Shown here piece after piece: positions 27,113 through 35,520 of a stretch of 39,299 nt of DNA; within the stretch, counting starts at the first letter, position 1; each line of letters starts with the position of its first letter. The translations under genes were made by a program, and so were the position numbers. A model generated the notes under the pieces. That model did not search any database, had not been told where the DNA came from, and was given only the letters and a program-made list of their open reading frames with translations. This DNA comes from Sphingomonas sp. (GTDB lineage Bacteria; Pseudomonadota; Alphaproteobacteria; Sphingomonadales; Sphingomonadaceae): positions 1 to 39,299 of the forward strand of contig JAEKMC010000086.1 in assembly GCA_019508115.1 (NCBI GenBank), read 5' to 3'.

Positions 27113-29091
27113 GACGAACTCCTGGGCGTGGCCGAAACGGCCTCGACGAGAAGGCCGGGGGTGAGGATCTGCGGCAGCACCTGCGCCTCGGTGGCGCCCG
27201 GCGCGTAGAACAGGTAGAGCGGCACGCCGGAGCGGCCGTTGGCTTTGAGCACCGCAGTGATCCTGGGGTCTTCGCGGGTCCAGTCGCCCTTCAGGTAGAC
27301 GACGCCGGCCTTGGCGAAGGCCTCGGTCACTTCGGGCCGCGACAGCGCCACGCGTTCGTTGACGAGGCAGGAGATGCACCAGGCCGCCGTCAGGTTGACG
27401 AACACCGGCTTGTTCTGCGCGCGCAGATCGGCCAGGCGCTCGGCGCTGTAGGGCTCGATGGCGGACTCGCCGGCCACCGCGTGCGCCTCGGCCGTGGCGG
27501 GCTTGATCCAGGCCGCCGCGCCCAGCGCCAGCACGACGCTGACGACGGCCGCAGCCGTGCCCAGCAGGCTCGCGCCGCTGGCATTGCGCCACCACAGGCC
27601 GAAGGTCATCAACACCAGGCCGCCGAGCGCCAGCGCCACGCCGTCCGGCCCGGCCTGCTGAGCCAGCACCCACAGCAGCCAGACGACGGCCGCGTACATC
27701 GGAAAGGCCAGGGCCTGCTTGAACTTGTCCATCCACGCACCCGGGCGCGGCAGCCAGCGCTGCGCGGCCGGCCAGAACGCGAGGATCAGGAAGGGCAGCG
27801 CCAGACCCAGGCCCAGCGCCAGGAACACGGCCAGCATGACCGCCGCCGGCTGCGCCAGCGCGAACGCCAGCGCTGCGCCCATGAAGGGCGCCGTGCACGG
27901 CGTGGCGACCACCGCCGCCAGCACGCCGGTGGCCACGACCAGCACGAACACCGGCGAATGGAACTGGAAGCCCCAGCCCACCTGCTGGCCGCCGGCGCGC
28001 AGCGCGATCAGCACGGCCGCCAGCACCGCGAAACTGGCCAGCACGCCGGCCGTGTAGGCCAGGCCTTCGGCCTTGTGGTTGCCCTTGTTCACCAGCGCCA
28101 GCGCCTTGATGGACAGCACCGGGAAGACGCAGGGCATCAGGTTCAGGATCAGGCCGCCGACCAGCGCCAGCGCCAGGGCCGGCAGCAGGCCGAGGTCGCT
28201 CTCGGGCGCAGGGGTCGGCGCTGCGGCGTCGGCCGCCGGCGCGTTCAGGTCGGCCGGGCCGGGGCCCTTGCCGGCGCCCTCCGGCATGGGCGCGGAGACG
28301 TTCCAGGCCTGCTCGCCGGCGGCGGTCGTCAGCACGATGACGCCGGACAGTGGCTTGCCGGCGGCCAGTGGTTCATCGCCGGCCGGCAACTCCAGCGCCC
28401 AGCCCGCGCCGTCGGCCTTCAGCGCCTGCGGCGCGCTGTGGGCGACAGCGCCCCAGGTGTCGGCGAAGAAATAGGCCTTGGTGACGCCGGCAGTCGGGCC
28501 GCCGAGCCTCACGCCCTGAGCCACGGGCTTGAGCGTCACCGCGAACGGCGCGGGCTTGGGGATGGCGCCGCGCCACTCTTCGATCTGGGCCGCATCGGCG
28601 CCAGCCTTGGCTTCGGCGGCCGAACCCACAACAGGCAGATCCAGCCCCAGCGACACCTGCTCGGGGATGCAGACGTCCTTGCAGACCAGCCATTTCACCT
28701 CGGCCGTCGGCTTGAAGCGGCCGCCGGGCTTGGCGTCCGCCGGCACGGTCAGGTCGACGAGCAGGGCCGCGCGGCCCTCGTAGCCGTAGTTGACGATGGG
28801 GCCGATGGCCTGGATGGCGGGCGTCGGCCACTGCAGCGGGCCGGCCTGGGCGCCCGCCCAGTCGATGCTGGTCGCCTGGCCGGAGTCGCCGGGGTTTTGC
28901 CAGTAGGTGTGCCAGTGCGGCTTGATGTTCTGCTCCAGCGCCACCGTGAAGCGCTGGCCCGGCGCGACCACGGCCTGGCTGGACACGAGGCGGGCCTGCA
29001 CATGCTCGGTCGACGCCTGCGGAGATGCGGCGAAAGCAGCCAGCGGAACAGCCAGCAGGGCGAGAAAAACAGGGCGCAGGAGCGAGAGCAT
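27109..29091 (-). CDS. DsbD-like thiol:disulfide interchange protein
   Basis: 660 aa; N-terminal DsbC-like domain, multi-TM core with FPVLSIKALAL and ATPCTAPFMG, C-terminal thioredoxin VNLTAAWCISCLVNE. Confidence 0.88.
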   Translation of the reverse strand: MLSLLRPVFLALLAVPLAAFAASPQASTEHVQARLVSSQAVVAPGQRFTVALEQNIKPHWHTYWQNPGDSGQATSIDWAGAQAGPLQWPTPAIQAIGPIVNYGYEGRAALLVDLTVPADAKPGGRFKPTAEVKWLVCKDVCIPEQVSLGLDLPVVGSAAEAKAGADAAQIEEWRGAIPKPAPFAVTLKPVAQGVRLGGPTAGVTKAYFFADTWGAVAHSAPQALKADGAGWALELPAGDEPLAAGKPLSGVIVLTTAAGEQAWNVSAPMPEGAGKGPGPADLNAPAADAAAPTPAPESDLGLLPALALALVGGLILNLMPCVFPVLSIKALALVNKGNHKAEGLAYTAGVLASFAVLAAVLIALRAGGQQVGWGFQFHSPVFVLVVATGVLAAVVATPCTAPFMGAALAFALAQPAAVMLAVFLALGLGLALPFLILAFWPAAQRWLPRPGAWMDKFKQALAFPMYAAVVWLLWVLAQQAGPDGVALALGGLVLMTFGLWWRNASGASLLGTAAAVVSVVLALGAAAWIKPATAEAHAVAGESAIEPYSAERLADLRAQNKPVFVNLTAAWCISCLVNERVALSRPEVTEAFAKAGVVYLKGDWTREDPRITAVLKANGRSGVPLYLFYAPGATEAQVLPQILTPGLLVEAVSATPRSSS

Positions 29092-29138
29092 CCTGAAATG
29101 CTAGGGCAAAGCGCTTTCACCCCGATTAGTCACCCCGT

Positions 29139-29681
29139 TTAGTCACCCCGTCGCGACAGGCCGGTCCGGACGAATTCGTCAAAGGCCGCCCACAGCGGCG
29201 CGAAGCGTTCCGGCGCGCCTTCCAACAAGGCCAGCGCGTGCAGTCCGGCCTCCAGCGTCGACAGCTGGCCGGGGCGGTGGGCACGGCGCAGTGCATAGCG
29301 CGACGGCTGCTCGGGCAGGGCCAGGCGCGGCAGCCCGGCCAGCCAGGGGTTCGCGGCCAGCAGGCGGCGGCTCTGGCGCCAGCTGCCGTCGAGCAGGATC
29401 AGGCGAGTGACATTCGTCGGCGGCGCGGCTGAGACCTCGCCGGGGTAGAGCAGCGCCGTGCCGGGGCCGGCCAGGGCGGCGTCGAAGGCCTCGCCGCGGA
29501 GCAACTGCGCGGCCGGGCTCAGGCCCAGCGTCAGGAAGGTGGCCGTGTTCTTCGCGTGTCCGGCTTCGGCAGGGTGCTGCAGGATCAGCAGCCCGGTGCG
29601 CACGGCCACGGGCGCCGGCAGCGCCGCGCACAGGCAGGTGGGCGCCGGGCGCTCGCAGCGCGGGCAGACCGCGCGCGGCAT
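29139..29681 (-). CDS. DTW domain-containing protein (TapT-like tRNA-uridine aminocarboxypropyltransferase)
   Basis: CPRCERPAPTCLCAALP, LLILQHPAEAGHAKNTA, LILLDGSWRQSRRLL. Confidence 0.85.
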   Translation of the reverse strand: MPRAVCPRCERPAPTCLCAALPAPVAVRTGLLILQHPAEAGHAKNTATFLTLGLSPAAQLLRGEAFDAALAGPGTALLYPGEVSAAPPTNVTRLILLDGSWRQSRRLLAANPWLAGLPRLALPEQPSRYALRRAHRPGQLSTLEAGLHALALLEGAPERFAPLWAAFDEFVRTGLSRRGD

Positions 29682-29684
29682 GGC

Positions 29685-30266
29685 TCAGTGCACGCTGGGC
29701 GGCGCGATGGTGTGCGGCCCGATGGTCGACACGGTGCTGTCGGCGCCGGCATCCGCCTGCGGCGCATCCTCACCGGGGCGGCGGCGCGAGCGCGAGGTGG
29801 GCAGGCCAACCTGGCGCCTCTTGGCCAGCGCGCCAGCAACCCAGACGCCGCCGATCACGCCAAAGATGTTCATGGCGCCGAACAGCGGCGCTGCGTTGGA
29901 TGACAGCAGCATGCTCTGCAGCGGCGCCGAGTAGGACCGCGGCTTCAATGCGAAGCTGAAGGCGCCGAAGATCAGCCAACCCGCCCAGGCCACGCCGATG
30001 CCCGCCATCATCCACGCGACGTAAGGGCGGTGGCGGCGGCGCTGCGGGCGCAGCGTCAGATAGCCCCAAATGGCCGCGGCGACGAAAAGCAGCGCCGCGA
30101 TGGCGACGGCCTCGCCCAGCATGACGGGCAGGCTGCTGCGCCCGCCCAGCGAGGTATAGACCTGGCGCGGCAGCCCGGTGTTGGCGTACTTCATGGCCGC
30201 GCCAGCGCCAAAGCAGTACAGCAGGACGCCGGAGAAGAAGGCGACGGAACGGCGGGCAGCTTTCAT
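29685..30266 (-). CDS. Hypothetical membrane protein
   Basis: Several hydrophobic segments; ATG at 30266. Confidence 0.6.
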   Translation of the reverse strand: MKAARRSVAFFSGVLLYCFGAGAAMKYANTGLPRQVYTSLGGRSSLPVMLGEAVAIAALLFVAAAIWGYLTLRPQRRRHRPYVAWMMAGIGVAWAGWLIFGAFSFALKPRSYSAPLQSMLLSSNAAPLFGAMNIFGVIGGVWVAGALAKRRQVGLPTSRSRRRPGEDAPQADAGADSTVSTIGPHTIAPPSVH

Positions 30267-30353
30267 GGGGGCGCATTTTCGGCCCCAGCCGGTGCGTCGA
30301 CCGTCACAGGATCCCCGGCGGCGCGACGGAGTCCACGCTCGGGAACAAAACAA

Positions 30354-30384
30354 AGCCCGCCGTCCGGAGGCCGGGTGGCGGGCT
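30354..30384 (-). terminator. Rho-independent terminator (minus strand)
   Basis: AGCCCGCC...GGCGGGCT with T-rich tract TTGTTTTGTT on the minus strand, just downstream of the small ORF 30447-30620. Confidence 0.7.
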
Positions 30385-30446
30385 GGTGAGGGGGTTGCGA
30401 CTCGGTCATCCGGCCTGCAAGCCGGATGGATGTCGCGGCGCGCGGC

Positions 30447-30620
30447 TCAGCGCTTGCGGTCGAATCGCATCGCGCGGGCCAGGCCGCGGCGCTCGCCGCT
30501 GTAGAAACCGGTGTCGAAGGCTTCGTGCTTGCGGCCCTTGTCCGCGCTCCAGTCCAGGCCCATCTCGGGCACGGGGAGGCGGCGGTGCTGCGGTTCGGTA
30601 CGGGGATGGATCTTCATCAT
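30447..30620 (-). CDS. Small 57-aa protein, not in the supplied ORF track
   Basis: MMKIHPRTEPQHRRLPVPEMGLDWSADKGRKHEAFDTGFYSGERRGLARAMRFDRKR*, followed by a good terminator. Confidence 0.5.
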   Translation of the reverse strand: MMKIHPRTEPQHRRLPVPEMGLDWSADKGRKHEAFDTGFYSGERRGLARAMRFDRKR

Positions 30621-30766
30621 GGCTGTCTGCCTGTCTCGCGACCGGAAGGCGGCGCGATTGGGGGCACAACGCAGCCCGTTTCGGGCTGGTTGACAAGCCA
30701 GATCACATTTCTTTGCCTGCGTCTTACCGACAATGCCGGCTTTCGAACCGCCCGGGACCCCCTGCG

Positions 30767-32141
30767 ATGACCGTCCAACTGAAGAAAACCCTGCCGGCCA
30801 AGGCCGTTCCCATCACTGTCGTGGACCGCGCGGCCTTCCAGGCGCTGGCCCCCGGCCTGCCCGAGGCCACGCGGCACTGGCTGGCCACCGTCGGCTTTGT
30901 CGGCGCTGCAGACTCTTACGCCTTGTTGCCGGATGCCGATGGCCGCCTGGCCGGTGTCTGGGCCGGCCCACGCCGCCCACCCCTTCGCGCTGAGCCACCT
31001 GCCGCTGGCGCTGCCGGACGGCGTCTACAAGCTGGACGAGGCCGGCCTGGCGCTGCTGCCCGAAGCGGCATCGCTGTCCTGGGAGCTGGGCGGCTACCGC
31101 TTCGACCTCTACAAGCCCGCCAAGCGCGCGCCGGCAACGCTGGTGCTCAAAGGCGGCGCCGATGCCGAGCGGGGTGTCGCCTTGGCGACAGCCATGGCCG
31201 CGACGCGCGACCTCGTCAACACGCCAGCCGAACACATGGGCCCGGCCGAGCTGGCCGCCGCCGCCAAGGCGCTGGCCAAGCAGTACGGCGCGAGCTACAG
31301 CGAAATCGTCGGCGACGCACTGCTGAAGAAGAACTTCCCGAGCATCCACGCCGTCGGCCGCGCGAGCACGCGTTCACCCCGCCTGATCGAGGTGAATTGG
31401 GGCAACCCGAAGCACCCGAGGCTGAGCCTGGTCGGCAAGGGCGTCTGCTTCGACAGCGGCGGCCTGAACATCAAGCCGGGCGAAGGCATGCGCCAGATGA
31501 AGAAGGACATGGGCGGCGCGGCCAATGCGCTGGGCCTGGCCGGCTTGATCATGGCTTTCAAGCTGCCCGTGCGGCTGCAACTGCTGATCCCGGCCGTCGA
31601 GAACTCGATCGCGGGCAACGCCTACCGGCCGGGCGACGTCATCAAGACGCGCAAGGGGCTGCACATCGAGATCGGCAACACCGACGCCGAAGGCCGCGTC
31701 ATTTTGTGCGACGCGCTGGCCTATGCGGCCGAGAGCCAGCCCGACCTGGTCATCGACCTGGCGACGCTGACCGGCGCCGCGCGCGTGGCCCTGGGCGCGC
31801 AGCTGCCGGCGCTGTTCGCCAAGCACATGGACACGGCGCGCGACCTGGTCGACCTGAGCCTGAAGCTGGACGACCCGCTGTGGCACATGCCGCTGTGGGC
31901 GCCGTATCACGCCGGCATCGAAAGCACGATCGGCGACATCGTCAACACCGGCAAGAGCCCGCTGGCCGGCGCGATCAACGCGGCGCTGTTCCTGGAAGAC
32001 TTCCTGCCACCGCAGCAGGACTGGCTGCACGTCGACCTGTTCGCCTGGAACGATTCGCCCCGCCCCGGCCGGCCGGTGGGCGGCGAGGCGCAGACGATCC
32101 GCACGCTGCTCGCCTACCTCGAGCAGCGCTATTCGGCCTGA
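30767..32141 (+). pseudogene. M17 leucyl aminopeptidase family protein with an apparent frameshift near 30968
   Basis: Frame 1: MTVQLKKTLPAKAVPITVVDRAAFQAL...LAGVWAG; frame 2: HAAHPFALSHLPLALPDGVYKL...GKGVCFDSGGLNIKPGEGMRQMKKDMGGAA...NTDAEGRVILCDAL. Confidence 0.8.
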
Positions 32142-33098
32142 TCAGTCGGAAGCCTGATCCTTGGCCGGCGGCGCATCGGCGGCCGGCTCGGCCTTGCCGG
32201 CCCGGGTGGCGGCCTGCAGGGCCTGAGCCATCTGAGACGGCGCGGCTTGCTCGGGAGGCTGAGGGGCCGGCTTGCGGGCCGGCTGCGGCGCACGGCCGCC
32301 ATCACGGCCTCCCTCACGGCGCTCGCTGCGAGGCGCGTCGCGCCGGCCGGCCGTGCGGTGATCGGGGCGACGCTCGCCGCGGCCCTCCGGCCGGCCGCCA
32401 CCCGGGCGACGGTCATCACGGCGCGCCTCACGGGGCGGTTCTGGCGGTGCCTCGGCGCGCTCCCTGCGCGCGATCTCGAGCAGGCCCGGCAGTTCCTCGG
32501 GCACGACGCCCTTGAGCACGCAGAAGTTGGCCTCGGTCAGCGTCGTGCGCTCGAAGTCCCACAGCAGCTGGGCGCGGTTGCGGCGCTGCTGCACCTCGAG
32601 CTGCTGGCGCTCCTGCTGCACGCCCTTGCGGCGGGCCAGCTCTTCCTTGGCGACGTTGAGGTGCTCCTCGCTGATCTCGCCGGCCGGATTGCCGTCGAGG
32701 TCGAAACGGGTCTTCGCCTGCGTCAGCGCGATCAGATAGCCCGTGCCACCGGTGTGGCGGCGCAGGAAGGCGCTGAGCTGGGCCTTGCTGAACCTGCCGG
32801 GCGCACGCTCCTGGATGTCGGACTGGATGCGCAGCTTGACGGGCTTGGGCCGGCCGGAGAAAAGGGCCGGGAACAAGGCTTTCAGCTCGGCCGTGACGTC
32901 GCGCGTGGCGCCGCCTTCGCTCGCTTCAGCAGGCGCTGCGACAGGCGCCGCAGCGGCGGTGACGGCTTCGGGTGCATCGGCCACCGTGGTTGCTGCCGCG
33001 TCGGACGTGGCCTCGGGCGGCGCGACGGCCGCCGGTTCTTGCGCGGCAGACTCGGCTGCGGCGGGCGGGGTGACGGCGTCGGGAAAATCGGAATTCAT
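32142..33098 (-). CDS. ProQ/FinO-family RNA chaperone-like protein
   Basis: LKALFPALFSGRPKPVKLRIQSDIQERAPGRFSKAQLSAFLRRHTGGTGYLIALTQAKTRFDLDGNPAGEIS plus Arg/Gly/Pro-rich C-terminus. Confidence 0.88.
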   Translation of the reverse strand: MNSDFPDAVTPPAAAESAAQEPAAVAPPEATSDAAATTVADAPEAVTAAAAPVAAPAEASEGGATRDVTAELKALFPALFSGRPKPVKLRIQSDIQERAPGRFSKAQLSAFLRRHTGGTGYLIALTQAKTRFDLDGNPAGEISEEHLNVAKEELARRKGVQQERQQLEVQQRRNRAQLLWDFERTTLTEANFCVLKGVVPEELPGLLEIARRERAEAPPEPPREARRDDRRPGGGRPEGRGERRPDHRTAGRRDAPRSERREGGRDGGRAPQPARKPAPQPPEQAAPSQMAQALQAATRAGKAEPAADAPPAKDQASD

Positions 33099-33235
33099 CG
33101 CAAAGCAGGCCTAGAGCAAGGGCCGGGATTGTCGTTCACATGGGCGATCAACCCCAGACCATTCAAGGGATGGGGCCAGCCGGCCGCTGCGGGTGATCAT
33201 CGGCGGCTCGTTCCACCTCCCCGCGGAGCACCCCA

Positions 33236-33730
33236 ATGCATCTCGAAGGTTCCTGCCACTGCGGCAGCGTCAGGTTCTCCGTCGAGGCCGATTCGCCCGT
33301 GCCTTTCATGCGCTGCTACTGCTCCATCTGCCGCAAGACGGCCGGTGGCGGCGGCTATGCCATCAACCTCGGCGCGCTGACGCACACGATGAAGGTCAAG
33401 GGCAAGCGCCATCTGCGCATCTACCGTGCGCCGCTGCCCAACAAGGAAGGCTCAGGCACGCACACCAGCAGCGGGCGGCGCTACTTCTGCAAGCGCTGCG
33501 GCAGCGCGCTGTGGCTGTGGGACCCGACCTGGCCTGAGCTCGTGCACCCGCACGCCAGCGCCATCGACACGCCGCTGCCGATGCCGCCGGACAACGTGCA
33601 TTGCATGGTGGGCTCCAAGGCGCCCTGGGTGGCCGTGGAGGGCAGGCTGCGGGACCCGCGCTTCGACGAGTACCCGGACATGTCGCTGGCCGAGTGGCAC
33701 GAGGCGCACGGCCTCAGGCCGAAGGCCTAG
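33236..33730 (+). CDS. GFA family (glutathione-dependent formaldehyde-activating enzyme-like) protein
   Basis: MHLEGSCHCGSVRFSVEADSPVPFMRCYCSICRKTAGGG zinc-binding pattern. Confidence 0.9.
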   Translation: MHLEGSCHCGSVRFSVEADSPVPFMRCYCSICRKTAGGGGYAINLGALTHTMKVKGKRHLRIYRAPLPNKEGSGTHTSSGRRYFCKRCGSALWLWDPTWPELVHPHASAIDTPLPMPPDNVHCMVGSKAPWVAVEGRLRDPRFDEYPDMSLAEWHEAHGLRPKA

Positions 33731-34401
33731 CCCAGGCCGCCGAAGACCTTTTTCAGGATGGCGCTGCCGGTGCCGACCGGGTCCCGGCGGATCTTCTTTT
33801 CTTCCTCGCCGATCACTTTGTAGAGCCCGTCCAGCGCCCGCGCGGTCACGTACTGCTGGATGTTGGCGTCGTCGCCCTTCACAAGGCCGAAGCCCGAGGC
33901 CTTCTTCGCCACGGCGTTGTACTTGTCGGCCAGCGACACCCTCTCGGTGGCCTTGGTGACGATGGGCAGGAACTGCTGGCCCAGCGGCTCGCGCGTCTTC
34001 ACGGCGAAGAACTGAGTCACCGAGTCGTCGCCACCCTTCAGGATCTTCAGGCCGTCCTCGACGCTCATGCTCTTCACCGCGTTGACCAGCAGCGGCCTGG
34101 CGGCCGGCACGGCGGCTTCGGCGGCGCGGTTCATCGCCGTGACCAGCTCGTCCAGCCTGCCGCCCTGGCCGGTCGCCCTGAGCAGCTTGGCCGCGTCCTT
34201 CAGGTAACCCGGCAGCTCGATCCTGACGAGGGGGTTGCGGAGGAAGCCATCCTGGCGGCCCAGCAGGGCCACCGCGGAGTTGGCGCCGCGTTCCAGCGCC
34301 GTGCGGATGCCGGCATTGGCGTCGCCCTCGGTCAGGCTCAGTGCCCAGGCGGGGCGCAGCAGCAGTGCGGGCGAGCAGGCAAGGACGAGGCGGCGTTGCA
34401 T
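33727..34401 (-). CDS. DUF4197 domain-containing protein
   Basis: LTEGDANAGIRTALERGANSAVALLGRQDGFL...VRIELPGYLKDAAKLLRATGQGGRLDELVTAMNRAAEAAVPAARPLLVNAVKSMSVEDGLKILKGGDDSVTQFF. Confidence 0.88.
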   Translation of the reverse strand: MQRRLVLACSPALLLRPAWALSLTEGDANAGIRTALERGANSAVALLGRQDGFLRNPLVRIELPGYLKDAAKLLRATGQGGRLDELVTAMNRAAEAAVPAARPLLVNAVKSMSVEDGLKILKGGDDSVTQFFAVKTREPLGQQFLPIVTKATERVSLADKYNAVAKKASGFGLVKGDDANIQQYVTARALDGLYKVIGEEEKKIRRDPVGTGSAILKKVFGGLG

Positions 34402-34571
34402 GGCGGGTTCCGGTCGTGGCGGGAAGCCCATCTTGCCATCGCCGCGTGATGGCTCCGGCCAGGCTCGGGCGCTCATCATGAATGGCGGCGCAAGCGGCTC
34501 ATGCCCGGTTGCGCTGGATCAAGCGCCGGCCGCGCCGGGCTGCCTAGCATGGGCGTCGCAGAGACAAGACC

Positions 34572-35510
34572 ATGCTGCCCGCCTACATCAGCCACCCCGA
34601 TTGCGCCCGCCATGAGATGGGCGCCGGCCATCCGGAATGCCCCGAACGGCTGGCCGCCATCGGCGATTCGCTGCTCGCGCGCGGCCTGCTCGACTACATG
34701 CTGCCCTTTGACGCCCCGCTGGCCACCGTGGCCCAGCTGGAGCGGGCACACACGGCCCTGCACGTACGACGCCTGCTCGCCGGCTCGCCCGCAAGCGGCT
34801 ATGCGCAGGTGGACCCGGACACCTGGATGAATCCGCACACCGTGAACGCCGCGCTGCGGGCCGCCGGCGCCGCCGTACTGGCGACCGACCTGGTGCTCGG
34901 CGGCGACGCGTCGGCCGCCTTCTGCGCCGTGCGTCCGCCCGGCCACCATGCCGAGCGCGCCGCGGCCATGGGCTTTTGCTTCTTCAACAATGTCGCCGTC
35001 GGCATCCGCCACGCGCTGGACGTGCACGGCCTGGCGCGCGTGGCGCTGGTCGACTTCGACGTGCACCACGGCAATGGCAGCGAGGACATCCTGGCCGGCG
35101 ACGAGCGCGTGCTGATGTGCAGCACCTTCGAGACCGGCCTCTATCCCTTCAATGGCGAGGACACCCGCTCGCTGAAGGACGCCGCCAACATGGTCAACGT
35201 CGGCCTGGCGCCGCGCAGCGGCAGCGAGTCCTTCCGCGCCGCGGTCACCGGGCACTGGCCGCCCGCACTGGAGCGTTTCCGGCCCGAGCTGATCTACATC
35301 AGCGCCGGCTTCGACGCCCACCGCGACGACGACATGGGCAACCTCGGCCTCGTGGACGCCGACTACGAGTGGGTCACGCGACAGTTGATGGACCTGGCCT
35401 CGCGGCATTGCCGCGGCCGCGTCATCTCCTGCCTGGAAGGCGGCTACGTGCTGGACCCGCTCGCGCGCAGCGTCGCGGCCCATGTGAAGGTGCTGATCGG
35501 TGCCGACTAG
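34572..35510 (+). CDS. Histone deacetylase family protein
   Basis: GHPECPERLAAIGDSLL, RPPGHHAERAAAMGFCFFNNVAVG, DFDVHHGNGSEDI, YISAGFDAHRDD. Confidence 0.95.
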   Translation: MLPAYISHPDCARHEMGAGHPECPERLAAIGDSLLARGLLDYMLPFDAPLATVAQLERAHTALHVRRLLAGSPASGYAQVDPDTWMNPHTVNAALRAAGAAVLATDLVLGGDASAAFCAVRPPGHHAERAAAMGFCFFNNVAVGIRHALDVHGLARVALVDFDVHHGNGSEDILAGDERVLMCSTFETGLYPFNGEDTRSLKDAANMVNVGLAPRSGSESFRAAVTGHWPPALERFRPELIYISAGFDAHRDDDMGNLGLVDADYEWVTRQLMDLASRHCRGRVISCLEGGYVLDPLARSVAAHVKVLIGAD

Positions 35511-35520
35511 AGTGCATTGA

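Noticed and set aside
25568-27208. 546-aa plus-strand ORF overlapping glutaminase and the thioredoxin-like gene
   Set aside because: Runs out of frame through glsA and antisense to the redoxin gene; low-complexity Arg/Gly/Ala composition.
27481-29142. 553-aa plus-strand ORF opposite the DsbD-like gene
   Set aside because: Antisense shadow ORF of a clear membrane protein gene; His/Arg/Gln-rich and no recognisable motif.
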